This document shows positions 1-7,660 of a stretch of DNA of 64,000 nt, piece after piece (within the stretch, counting starts at the first letter, position 1; every line of letters starts with the position of its first letter). This stretch comes from Solwaraspora sp. WMMD406. Its GTDB lineage: Bacteria; Actinomycetota; Actinomycetes; Mycobacteriales; Micromonosporaceae. Location of the stretch: contig NZ_JARUBF010000001.1 in the NCBI RefSeq assembly GCF_029626025.1, forward strand, positions 6,418,001 to 6,482,000, written 5' to 3'. The translations under genes and the position numbers were made by a program. The notes beneath the pieces are model-generated. The model ran no database searches, was not told where the DNA came from, and was given only the letters and a program-made list of their open reading frames with translations.

Positions 1-1
1 C

Positions 2-325
2 GTAGTCCTCTGCGACTTTGACCCGACCTGCATCGGCCCATGGCAGGTTGACCTGGCCGCCGTCCCCGTCGGGGAAATCCACTTCGGCCGGGCCGGCGCA
101 CACCAAGCCCTCACTTCGGCGTACGGCTACGACGTCACCACCGACCCCGCCTGGCCGACCCTCCGCGAAGCCCGTGAACTCAAAATGATCGCCGCCGCCG
201 TACCCCTACTGGCCAGCACCCCCGGCGTCGGCGACGAGTTCGCCGTCCGCCTGGCCTCCGTCCGCGACAAAGACGACACCGTACGCTGGACCCCCTTCGC
301 CGACCTCGTTGGTCGAGCCGGGTAG
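2..325 (+). CDS. Aminoglycoside phosphotransferase-like protein, C-terminal fragment
   Basis: The open frame enters from the left edge and stops with TAG at 323-325, so only about 107 C-terminal residues are visible. The fragment begins VVLCDFDPTCIGPWQVDLA, which matches the segment of the APH/choline-kinase fold where the second metal-binding aspartate (here in CDFDP) is followed by a glycine, an aromatic residue and an Asp-Leu pair. This fold transfers phosphate from ATP or GTP to small hydroxylated molecules. The catalytic HxD loop would lie upstream, outside the window, so activity and substrate cannot be judged. It could be antibiotic resistance, a metabolic kinase or a homoserine-kinase-like enzyme. 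The next gene converges on it from the other strand. Confidence 0.7.
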   Translation, partial: VVLCDFDPTCIGPWQVDLAAVPVGEIHFGRAGAHQALTSAYGYDVTTDPAWPTLREARELKMIAAAVPLLASTPGVGDEFAVRLASVRDKDDTVRWTPFADLVGRAG

Positions 326-364
326 AACTCCATCGTTGCAGACCATCTCATCGCCGCATCCATC

Positions 365-1345
365 TCAGACTACTGGCTTCGCGTGCTGGGATAGCCGCCG
401 CAACCTGCCTTTGCTCGGCCATCGCACGTCGTGCGCCCAGCCAAGGCGTTCGAAGAGCCAGATGAGCCGCGCCGAGACGTCGACTTGGCCGCGCAGGACG
501 CCATGCCGCGCAGAGGACGGGTCAGCGTGGTGCATGTTGTGCCACGATTCACCCATCGACAGCAGCGCCAACGGCCAAAAATTGGCCGATCTGTCCCTGC
601 TACGGAATGGCCGGGACCCAACCATGTGGCAAATCGAGTTCACCGACCAGGTAACATGATGTTGAAATGCGATCCGCCCCAGCCCTGCCCAGATAAATCC
701 AGTAAGCGCACCGCGCCAGGAATGCGAGATAAGGCCACCGACGGCTGCGGGGAGCAGCACGCTGAGGGAAACCCAGAGGAAGAACAACCGGTCCACCACG
801 AGCAAGTCGCGGTCGGCAGCCAGATCAGGTGCGTAACGGTCGATGTTCGTCCGCTCCCGGCCGAACATCCAGCCCATGTGCGCATGCCAGAATCCCTTCA
901 TCAGCGCAACCGGCGACGTCCCGAAAATCCAGGGTGAATGTGGGTCGCCAGCCTGATCCGAAAACGCGTGGTGGCGACGATGATCGGCAGCCCACGGGAT
1001 CACCGAGCCCTGGGCGGCGAACCCGCCTGCCACGGCAAGGGCAATGCGCAGCCCTCGGCTCGCCCGAAAGGACCGGTGCGTGAAGAGGCGGTGATAGCCG
1101 ACAGTCACGCCGATCATGGAAACCACGTAGAGGACGGTGGACATCGCCAGGTCGGTCCACCCGAATCCCCAGCCCCAAATCCAGGGTATTGCGACCGCAG
1201 GTACCACAAGCGGTACAATGAGAAAGATCCGGATGGTCCATAGCTCCGACCGGCCTGCCTGATGGGAAATGATCGGCTTAACGGTTGGCATCGAAGAATC
1301 CGGCGAACACGGATCAACGTTAGATATGGTCATCGATACACCCAT
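365..1345 (-). CDS. Acyl-CoA/fatty acid delta-9-type desaturase (accessory copy)
   Basis: This 326-residue integral membrane di-iron desaturase would introduce a cis double bond into an acyl chain, using electrons from a ferredoxin or cytochrome partner not encoded here. The three histidine boxes are HRLFTH (85-90), DHRRHH (121-126) and HNMHH (269-273), with an extra conserved HH at 229-230. Hydrophobic segments lie near residues 40-60, 66-84, 100-120 and 190-225, as expected for a four-helix desaturase. A second, clearly paralogous desaturase lies at 30751-31722. This copy sits in the A+T-richer block, 139 bp downstream of the MFS gene on the same strand, so it was probably acquired separately. 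ATG at residue 5 is an alternative start; neither has a strong ribosome site. Confidence 0.9.
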   Translation of the reverse strand: MGVSMTISNVDPCSPDSSMPTVKPIISHQAGRSELWTIRIFLIVPLVVPAVAIPWIWGWGFGWTDLAMSTVLYVVSMIGVTVGYHRLFTHRSFRASRGLRIALAVAGGFAAQGSVIPWAADHRRHHAFSDQAGDPHSPWIFGTSPVALMKGFWHAHMGWMFGRERTNIDRYAPDLAADRDLLVVDRLFFLWVSLSVLLPAAVGGLISHSWRGALTGFIWAGLGRIAFQHHVTWSVNSICHMVGSRPFRSRDRSANFWPLALLSMGESWHNMHHADPSSARHGVLRGQVDVSARLIWLFERLGWAHDVRWPSKGRLRRLSQHAKPVV

Positions 1346-1425
1346 CTCAGCCCATGCACCGACACGGCGGCCAGGCGGTACGATGTTTTCCGGGACAACA
1401 GCTTAGCACACCGCCCGGCGCGGCA

Positions 1426-1431
1426 ATTATC
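1426..1431 (-). promoter_or_regulatory. Possible -10 element of the accessory desaturase
   Basis: Read on the minus strand this is GATAAT, about 80 bp before the desaturase start, in an A+T-rich part of the 139-bp gap after the MFS gene. A TTGAAC lies upstream but about 20 bp away, which is too far for a good -35 match. It suggests, weakly, that the desaturase can be transcribed apart from the transporter gene. Confidence 0.25.
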
Positions 1432-1484
1432 TCGCAAAGCGGCGGAGATCAGTTCAAAATGTACCCAAGGATCAGATTGAGCGA

Positions 1485-2720
1485 TCATCGGACCGATGCG
1501 ATCTGGGCAACTAGAATTGCCCCGCTCACGGCCACAATACTCGACAGGCCGTATAACATAGGATAACCGCTTCCGGCAGTCACAATGGGTGCTGCTATCG
1601 CGGGGGCGAGCACCTGCGGCAACGAGCTAGCGATGTTAAGTGTACCCATGCTTTGACCGCGCGAATCGGATGCTGGAAGCACCTGAGTAATAAGCGCAAA
1701 ATCCACCGAAGTATAAATTCCGAAACCAATGCCGAGCGCGAATGCGCAAGCCACCACCACAGGCCAGGTTGGACGGATGGCAATCATTGCCGACGCGGCC
1801 GCCATTACAAGGCTTGACGCGACAACAAAGACCTTACGCCGGCCCAGCTTGTCCGAGGCGTAGCCGGCGAGCACCACGGACAGAACGACTGCTGCGAGAT
1901 TCACGCTGCCGAGCAACAAAACCCCTTTTTCGGCGTTAACGACGTGTAGCTCATCGCGCAAGAAATAGAGAGTGTAAGTTAATGCCAAAGCATTACTCAG
2001 ATTAATCAGTAACCGTGCCAACCAAGCCCAGGAGAAGTCCGGGAAACGCCGAGGATCGATCCAGAATCCGGCCACGAAGCTACGGAGATCTGAGCCTCGG
2101 CGCGCTGGGCCGTACCCCAGTTTCAGGCGCCGGTCAGCCAGGAGAAGAGGTGTTACCAATATAGCCAGGAAGGCTGCGCATGCGAAATAGCCGAACACGC
2201 CTGGGAATATGGTGGCGAGCAGCGCGGCGAACGCGATGCCGACAACCTGCGACAAACCGATGTAGCCGGCCACCGCACCGCGCTTTCGGTCCGGAACACG
2301 GTCCGGGACGAGTGCACTCAGCGCCGACCAAGAAGCGTTAAGCGCCGCCTGCACGGCACACCAGAGGACGGCAACCTGCACCACATCACGCGCGAGACCC
2401 AGCGCCACCAACCCGGCGAGACCCAGCAGCGTACCGCCCGTGATCCACGGCAGACGTGGACCTGACCGCGACACGGTCCGGTCAGAGAACGCACCGGCGA
2501 TCGGATTGACAAACATCGAGATCAAGGCACCGACGGACAGGACCCAGGCCAGCGCTCCCTCCTTATTGCCTGGTGCCAGGTGTTCGAGCTGGTTGGGAAG
2601 CAGAATCTGTATAGGCCCGAATAGCGCGGTCGCGGTGCCGGACCAAGCGAGACAGAAGGTAAGCAGCCAGCACCGGTCTTGCCGACCGAAGAAGCCCTGC
2701 TCTGAGGTGGGGACCTTCAT
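1485..2720 (-). CDS. MFS transporter
   Basis: A 411-residue polytopic membrane protein with about 12 hydrophobic segments. After helix 2 it carries SDRTVSRSGPRLPWI (near residue 83), a version of the loop 2-3 motif GxxxDRxGxR of the major facilitator superfamily; its Gly-Pro-Arg form resembles sugar:cation/SLC45-like members. A second DKLGRRK motif follows the sixth helix. No substrate can be assigned. I chose ATG at 2720 because a GGA lies about nine bases upstream and the protein then starts just before helix 1. Frames also open at 2747 and 2777. The gene is divergent from the glycosyltransferase at 2881 and upstream of the desaturase, so lipid, sugar or drug export are all possible. Confidence 0.82.
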   Translation of the reverse strand: MKVPTSEQGFFGRQDRCWLLTFCLAWSGTATALFGPIQILLPNQLEHLAPGNKEGALAWVLSVGALISMFVNPIAGAFSDRTVSRSGPRLPWITGGTLLGLAGLVALGLARDVVQVAVLWCAVQAALNASWSALSALVPDRVPDRKRGAVAGYIGLSQVVGIAFAALLATIFPGVFGYFACAAFLAILVTPLLLADRRLKLGYGPARRGSDLRSFVAGFWIDPRRFPDFSWAWLARLLINLSNALALTYTLYFLRDELHVVNAEKGVLLLGSVNLAAVVLSVVLAGYASDKLGRRKVFVVASSLVMAAASAMIAIRPTWPVVVACAFALGIGFGIYTSVDFALITQVLPASDSRGQSMGTLNIASSLPQVLAPAIAAPIVTAGSGYPMLYGLSSIVAVSGAILVAQIASVR

Positions 2721-2844
2721 GCCACGTCCGACGCCACAATCGGACATCGACACATCATCACGGATGTAGTGAACCATATAGCCAGCACCGACGCAACAGT
2801 TGAACCTCGCGGCATGGCAACAGTTTTAAGGCAGAAGACGAGAC

Positions 2845-2873
2845 TCGAAAAGACGGGAATCTTTGTCTATACT
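2845..2873 (+). promoter_or_regulatory. Probable leaderless promoter of the MGDG-synthase-like gene
   Basis: TATACT at 2868-2873 is a near-consensus -10 hexamer. TCGAAA at 2845-2850 matches the -35 consensus in four of six positions, with a 17-bp spacer. The -10 ends seven bases before the ATG at 2881, so transcription should start at or next to the start codon. There is no Shine-Dalgarno sequence in front of that ATG, as in leaderless actinobacterial transcripts. The alternative is the TTG at 2863, which has a GGGA about five bases upstream. Confidence 0.55.
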
Positions 2874-2880
2874 CACACTC

Positions 2881-4044
2881 ATGACTCGACTTGAGCCCGC
2901 GAAACGCATTGTGATCGCCACCGCTCCTTTCGGAAATGGTCATACCGCCGCCGCTAGAGCAATCGCCGATGCCCTGCGGAGCACCTGGCCGAAAGCCGCA
3001 GTTGACATCATCGATGTCGCAGCCGGGCTGTATCGGAAAATTCCTTTGGGTTCCGGAATGCGCCGGTTCTACCGATGCGCCTCGACCAAGTGGAACGGCG
3101 TTCTTCATCGCGCCATATATTGGGCCTTTGATCGGCTGCCCGCCCCGCTCGCCCGGTGTACCGACCTGCTGTGGGGCCGCCGGATCTTCCGCGCAATCCG
3201 GCGACCAGGGGAACCGGATCTCGTAGTGGCGACCTATTCGACGATAGGGTTCATCCTGCGCCGCAGGATGCCGCCAACGGTGCCGGTCGTAAACTACGTC
3301 ACCGATGCGGGCCGCGCGAACCGAATCTGGTTCGAGGGATCCGTCGACGCATACCTGGTTATCGACGAGGCTGTCGCCCATCGCGCAGCGTCCTGCGGTG
3401 TTGACCGCAGCCGGATACACGTAGTCGGCCTGCCTACCCCACTACCTCGGCTCCCGATGCCGACCAAGAAGCAAGCACGCGACCTGCTCGGGATAGCGGA
3501 GCACGAATTTGTCGTACTCTTCACGGCCGGAGGTGCTGGGCTCGGTTCTGGCGTGCTGCGGACCGCCCAGTTGATCATAGGGCATGGATTGGATGTGTTT
3601 GCAATACTCAATGCTGGCGATAACGCACGTCTGTACCGGTGCTTCCGCGAACTGGCTGCCAAGGGCCGCGGGCTGGCGACCGAGCTCATCGAAGACCTGT
3701 CCGTCCCTCTGATCGCGTGCGATCTCGTCGTCGGCAAGGCCGGAATGATGACTCTCGCTGAGGCAACTGCCGCCGGACGGCCGACCCTGATTGTTGACGT
3801 CATTCCTGGACAGGAGAGTGGGAATGCGCGGCTGGCCGTCGACATTGGCTCGGCATTGATCACGTCGCCGGAGGACGCGGTGCGCCGCGTCGCTGGGTAC
3901 CTCGGGAGCCGAACGCTCATCGACGAGCACTTCGCCGTCGAGCGCGCCCGGTGCCAGCTCGACGGATGGGCGTCACGATGCACCGATTCGCTAGCTGAGG
4001 TGGCGGCTTGGCAGCAAACGCGGGCTACGACTCCTATGTCCTAA
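2881..4044 (+). CDS. MGDG-synthase-type (GT28) diacylglycerol glycosyltransferase-like protein
   Basis: A 387-residue GT-B fold glycosyltransferase. The N-terminal Rossmann domain opens with FGNGHTAAARAI (18-29), corresponding to the glycine-rich, histidine-containing loop of plant MGDG synthases and bacterial YpfP/UgtP enzymes. The C-terminal nucleotide-sugar domain carries CDLVVGKAGMMTLAEA and then IPGQESGNA (about residues 280-325), matching the KAGxxTxxEA and PGQExGN signatures of that family. The family moves galactose or glucose from a UDP-sugar to diacylglycerol at the cytoplasmic membrane; MurG is a more distant relative. Its 3' end overlaps the convergent family-2 glycosyltransferase by 11 bp. 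A polyketide or carotenoid glycosyltransferase is less likely given these motifs. Confidence 0.78.
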   Translation: MTRLEPAKRIVIATAPFGNGHTAAARAIADALRSTWPKAAVDIIDVAAGLYRKIPLGSGMRRFYRCASTKWNGVLHRAIYWAFDRLPAPLARCTDLLWGRRIFRAIRRPGEPDLVVATYSTIGFILRRRMPPTVPVVNYVTDAGRANRIWFEGSVDAYLVIDEAVAHRAASCGVDRSRIHVVGLPTPLPRLPMPTKKQARDLLGIAEHEFVVLFTAGGAGLGSGVLRTAQLIIGHGLDVFAILNAGDNARLYRCFRELAAKGRGLATELIEDLSVPLIACDLVVGKAGMMTLAEATAAGRPTLIVDVIPGQESGNARLAVDIGSALITSPEDAVRRVAGYLGSRTLIDEHFAVERARCQLDGWASRCTDSLAEVAAWQQTRATTPMS

Positions 4045-4840
4045 GATCTCGAGGGTACCTTCTGCGCCCAGGCTCGGCATGGGCGCCAAATGCGTAATCG
4101 ATCTCGCCTAACGCATACGTCCTACGACTCAGCCGACGCGCCAGATCGATCACCAGGTAGCGCCAGAACAGCCTGGCCGAGGCGGCGATCGGGAGGTCGA
4201 ACCGACGTGTCGAGTAGATCAGCCATGGTCGCGCGTACAGGCTTACGCTATACCCGGCTGCGAACAGGTCGTCCGAGAGGACGAAGTCCTCGGATATCGC
4301 CAGGTCGTTGCGATATCCTCCGATTTCCGTGAATGCCCTTCTGCTTACCAGGGTGGCGAATCCCGGCAGGGCGGCGCGGCCAAACAGATTCATAAAACGG
4401 AGGTACCACCAGGACACCCGAGTCCCCGCACGCAGGTACCATTTGAACGAGTCGGCGTAGAAATTGAACGCCGCCGCGTTCGGATTGTCACGCATTATGA
4501 TCTGGCGAACGTGGGCAAGAAACCCGTCCGGCAAGATTCCGTCGGCGTCGAGGAACAGAATCCAGTCACCCGCCCCCGCAGAGGCCCCGGCGTTTCGGGC
4601 CGCACCGATGCCCCGCGGTGCATGGACGACGGTCAGCTCTGGCATCATCCCACTGGCCGCCCGCCCCTCCGGCACCTCCTCCCGGTCGTAAACTACGAAG
4701 ATTCGCGTCCGAGTGAGATTCTGCTCTACGACCGAGTCGAGCAGATGCTCGAGCCAAGCACCGTCGCGGTAGGTCGGAATAACGACGTCGAGCAGCACGC
4801 CAAGCGACTCATCGCGGCTGGTACGGTCTCCATCCGTCAT
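4034..4840 (-). CDS. Family 2 glycosyltransferase
   Basis: A 268-residue GT-A glycosyltransferase. It starts with the nucleotide-sugar binding strand DVVIPTYRDG (18-27), has the metal-binding DAD in LFLDADG (98-100), and carries an acceptor-side SEDF about residue 175. A hydrophobic, aromatic stretch (WYLRFMNLFGRAALPGF) and LFWRYLVIDLARRLSRR near the C terminus suggest peripheral membrane contact. The start is the ATG at 4840, which overlaps the stop of the response regulator gene as ATGA, so the two are translationally coupled. Being the last gene of a kinase-regulator-glycosyltransferase operon is unusual and points to a sugar transfer made on an environmental cue. Donor and acceptor are unknown. 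Confidence 0.85.
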   Translation of the reverse strand: MTDGDRTSRDESLGVLLDVVIPTYRDGAWLEHLLDSVVEQNLTRTRIFVVYDREEVPEGRAASGMMPELTVVHAPRGIGAARNAGASAGAGDWILFLDADGILPDGFLAHVRQIIMRDNPNAAAFNFYADSFKWYLRAGTRVSWWYLRFMNLFGRAALPGFATLVSRRAFTEIGGYRNDLAISEDFVLSDDLFAAGYSVSLYARPWLIYSTRRFDLPIAASARLFWRYLVIDLARRLSRRTYALGEIDYAFGAHAEPGRRRYPRDLRT

Positions 4841-5634
4841 GCCCGCCGCCCGCGCGTCGAGTGCGGGAACAGCTTGTGGACAGCTTGATCGAGGAAGAAC
4901 TCCCAATGAAAGACAGCATAACTGCTGAGCACATTCATCTGTTGCCTCCTTGGATTTATCCGGGGGTCGAGGGTAGCCAATTGAAGCGCCATCGGCGACA
5001 TGCACTTTCGTATAGTGCCCTGGTCGTAATGCGTCATTCGGGCAGTCACCTCGTGCGCCGTCGACCCAGCCGCCAGCGCTCGCCAGATCGCCCGCCATTT
5101 GATGTCACCGAACAGCACATTTCGTATCGGCAGGAGGTTGGGCCGGGGCAGAAAGGCCTTGATCGCGCTGTCAACATGGGATCGTCGCGCTGCGGCGGCC
5201 TCGACAGCCCTGGCGATTTCCTCGACGCTCGACTCCTTAGAGCAGTAGGACCGCACACCGAACTCCTGATGCGCCAGCACCAGGTGCAATGCCCGGTTGG
5301 GATCACCACTGGTCCATATCACGGCGGCAGGTACCCGGTCCAGCGTGGATGCGTAGAGTAAGGTTGCAAGGCCGCTCTGATTGTATGGTTCGAGCTCAGA
5401 CAGCGAGTTCCTCGCTGCCTCTCGGACCGCGTTATAAGTCTCAGACAAAGCCCGGTAGAGCACGTCGACCACGACCACGTCGTAGCTCCGCTCCCTTAGA
5501 CGGCTGTTTGCCTCATCCGGGGTCAGCGCCAGCTCCACGTCGTGATGGAAGCCCTCCGCCAGCTTCTCGCAGATGAGGCCCGCGTACTGCCGATGATCCT
5601 CGACTACCAGTACCCTCACCTGCGGACCTGCCAT
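4837..5634 (-). CDS. Atypical response regulator
   Basis: A 265-residue protein. The receiver domain has the acidic pair E12-D13, the phosphoacceptor D57 in VVVVDVLY, T108-S109 after strand 4 and the conserved lysine K133. About 25 extra residues lie between strand 3 and strand 4, so the domain is longer than usual. The C-terminal part (about 170-265) includes GSTAHEVTARMTHYDQGTI, which resembles a LuxR/NarL-type helix-turn-helix but is degenerate; DNA binding is therefore likely, not certain. The start chosen is ATG 5634, which overlaps the kinase gene by 19 bp; the frame stays open further upstream inside the kinase gene. Its partner is the kinase encoded immediately upstream. Confidence 0.82.
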   Translation of the reverse strand: MAGPQVRVLVVEDHRQYAGLICEKLAEGFHHDVELALTPDEANSRLRERSYDVVVVDVLYRALSETYNAVREAARNSLSELEPYNQSGLATLLYASTLDRVPAAVIWTSGDPNRALHLVLAHQEFGVRSYCSKESSVEEIARAVEAAAARRSHVDSAIKAFLPRPNLLPIRNVLFGDIKWRAIWRALAAGSTAHEVTARMTHYDQGTIRKCMSPMALQLATLDPRINPRRQQMNVLSSYAVFHWEFFLDQAVHKLFPHSTRGRRA

Positions 5635-6848
5635 CCATGCGAGGTGCTGGAGATGGTCACCCGGGCCGCCTTCCGCTTCGAATCTGACGTCGTAGCTTCC
5701 AGGATGAGGTCTCCTCCCGCCCGACGCAACGCCTCCCTCAGCTTGAACAGGCTGCCGGTCGGGTCGTCGGCCGCTCGCAGCGGAAATGGTGGAGCGTTGT
5801 CTGCAACCTCCAGATACACAAGGCCAGCATCGGCCCGAAAGTCGATCCAGACGCATGTAGCCCCGTGGGTGATAGAATTCTTTAGAAGATCACCGAGCGC
5901 CCTACTAAGGAGGGCTCCGGTAGGTTGTGCAACCGTCATTACGTCTACCTGCGGGACCGTCTGGACAGAAACCACCTGTCGGATTCGTCGAATGTGCAAA
6001 CCGATCACTTCCGCTACCGAAACATACTGCTGAGCCACCGACAGTCTCATACGTTCCTCTAGAACCGAATGAGACAATTCCTTGAGCGCTTTGACTACCT
6101 CGTCAGGCCGCTGATCACGGTAACCCATCTCCGCCAGTCGCAGTCCTGTCTCAATGTCGCTGTGCAGGTAGCCGAACTGCCGGTCGTACTCCTTGCGCAG
6201 CAACTCGGCCTGCGACGCAGCCGCCCGCCGGCAGATCCGGCCGATCGCCTCTCCCGCCGCCCACATTCCGCCCACCATTATGGCTTGCGCCAAGGTGCCT
6301 CGGATATTGTTCGATGTGATCACACCATTCACGACCCGCATGACAACCAATGGCTCCAGCGCGATAGTCACAGCAATGGCGCCCTTAATCCAGAAGCTGA
6401 TCGGCTTATACTGATTTCCGATCCAAGGATAAAAGGCAGCGATTGCCACTGGAGAGACGGGATAGCCGCAGAGCTGCGGACATACAGGACTAATGCCGTA
6501 GTCGCCGGGTGGCACGAAGCTGGCCATCAAGATAGGCATCGAGAACACCGGGGCGAACCAGAGCAGCGGCCAGAATGAGCCCCGATAGAAAGGGCCGCCG
6601 AAACGGGCCGTTACAGCTGCGACGACCAAGTGCAGGATTGCGAAGAGAATCATGAACGCTTGTTCGTTTCGAGACAATTTGTCGGCATTGACAGTGCTAA
6701 AAATGGCGAAAGCTTGAATGACGAACGCAACCGACTCAACCCTGCCGACCAGCGACCGGATAGTCGTTCGAGTCATCTCGGTATTAAGCGGTACCGGCGA
6801 CCGCCCGGAGGGCGGAAACGCTTCGGCCATCGAGTCGGAAACCTCCAT
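5616..6848 (-). CDS. Membrane sensor histidine kinase, NarL/DesK-like
   Basis: A 410-residue protein with about five or six hydrophobic segments in residues 35-210, a short cytoplasmic helix, and a HisKA_3-like dimerisation region. The probable phosphoacceptor is the His of FGYLHSDIETGL near residue 230. The N-box is LGDLLKNSITHG (about 318-329). The G-boxes are poor: VADNAPPF replaces the usual DNGxG, and GSLFKLREALRRAGGDL replaces GLxGLxER. ATP binding may therefore be weak or altered. The topology, with no extracytoplasmic domain, recalls DesK, which senses membrane state. It heads an operon with overlapping response regulator and glycosyltransferase genes, so it probably controls envelope glycosylation. 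ATG at residues 7 and 25 are alternative starts. Confidence 0.8.
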   Translation of the reverse strand: MEVSDSMAEAFPPSGRSPVPLNTEMTRTTIRSLVGRVESVAFVIQAFAIFSTVNADKLSRNEQAFMILFAILHLVVAAVTARFGGPFYRGSFWPLLWFAPVFSMPILMASFVPPGDYGISPVCPQLCGYPVSPVAIAAFYPWIGNQYKPISFWIKGAIAVTIALEPLVVMRVVNGVITSNNIRGTLAQAIMVGGMWAAGEAIGRICRRAAASQAELLRKEYDRQFGYLHSDIETGLRLAEMGYRDQRPDEVVKALKELSHSVLEERMRLSVAQQYVSVAEVIGLHIRRIRQVVSVQTVPQVDVMTVAQPTGALLSRALGDLLKNSITHGATCVWIDFRADAGLVYLEVADNAPPFPLRAADDPTGSLFKLREALRRAGGDLILEATTSDSKRKAARVTISSTSHGWQVRR

Positions 6849-6966
6849 AATATCAGCTCGATCAGGAACAAGTGTTCTCGATCTGGCACCCCGATCTCGG
6901 GATCATTCCAGATAGCACAACGAAGCGACGGTGGTGAAACGCTGGCGCAGTCCGAGGGAGTGGGCG

Positions 6967-7164
6967 ATGCGAAAGATCAAACGCAGTGTGAGTCGCGCGG
7001 TTGAAGTGGATACTACCGCCGGGCGGCCCGATCAGCACCGGGTCCGCACGTCGATCTTCTTGATGGAAGGTGAGGGCCGGATGCTCGCACTGACGCTCAA
7101 GATCGTCACCGCAGCGGGCACGTTGCTCAACGGAGTGGCCGCCCTGATCCGGGCCCTGCACTGA
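6967..7164 (+). CDS. Small orphan protein (65 aa) with C-terminal amphipathic helix
   Basis: I do not recognise this protein. The case for a real gene is a strong ribosome site, GAGGGAG at 6954-6960, six bases before ATG 6967, and a terminator-like hairpin 28 bp after the stop. The N-terminal half is basic and polar. The C-terminal 27 residues (MLALTLKIVTAAGTLLNGVA and onward) form a hydrophobic or amphipathic helix with few charges, so membrane association is likely. It is divergent from the kinase operon with 118 bp between them, so it may share control with it. It could be a small membrane regulator or peptide. The open frame extends upstream to a GTG at 6931 without a ribosome site. Confidence 0.5.
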   Translation: MRKIKRSVSRAVEVDTTAGRPDQHRVRTSIFLMEGEGRMLALTLKIVTAAGTLLNGVAALIRALH

Positions 7165-7192
7165 AGAAGAAGCACCAGCACAGGGAGCGCAG

Positions 7193-7226
7193 CCTCGGTC
7201 GGTGGCCGCGACGACTCCGACCGAGG
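7193..7226 (+). terminator. Hairpin after the small orphan gene
   Basis: A perfect 10-bp stem (7193-7202 with 7217-7226, CCTCGGTCGG pairing with CCGACCGAGG) encloses a 14-base loop. It starts 28 bp after the stop at 7164. There is no T-run, which is common for actinobacterial terminators. It is symmetric, so it could act in either direction. Confidence 0.5.
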
Positions 7227-7660
7227 CGTTCCCGTCAAACGGGTGGTTGTGACCCCACCGTCGCGACACCGGGTCCGCCCGCCGTACGCGCCGTCGTTGC
7301 GTGGCCCCCGTCTGCGGAGTCTCGCTGTACGCGTCGCGCGCCGAAATCTCGGCGGTGCGCCCGGGAACCCGAGCCTGCCACCCCGGAATCCGTCGCACCG
7401 AGGGCAGACTTCTGCTGTTTCGATACGACGACACGCAGGCCTAGCGCCGCGCGCTTCTTTCGAAATCGCCTGCACCCGCATCCCGACGAAGTCTTGCTTG
7501 GAGCCGTGCCGGGTAGGCAGGCGCTGACCCGATCACCCCAGGCCGGCTGGCCAGCGCGCTACTGTGGACACGCTCCACCTACTGCTCGTCCCGGGCAGAG
7601 TGGGCTTGCGTGAGCGACCGGTAGGCGTTTGGGTGTTCTCGAGTGCCACTGGCCAGGGGG
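7227..7660. other. Intergenic region without a recognisable gene
   Basis: About 430 bp between the hairpin and the end of the GH13 gene. Both strands have short open frames rich in Arg, Pro and Ser, with no ribosome site or domain signal; I take them as chance frames of GC-rich DNA. It marks the boundary between the A+T-richer accessory block and the mal region and may contain remnants of an older junction. Confidence 0.4.

Noticed and set aside
7243-7527. A 94-codon plus-strand frame between the accessory block and the mal region
   Set aside because: Composition is Arg/Pro/Ser-rich, no ribosome site and no homology feature; likely a chance frame.
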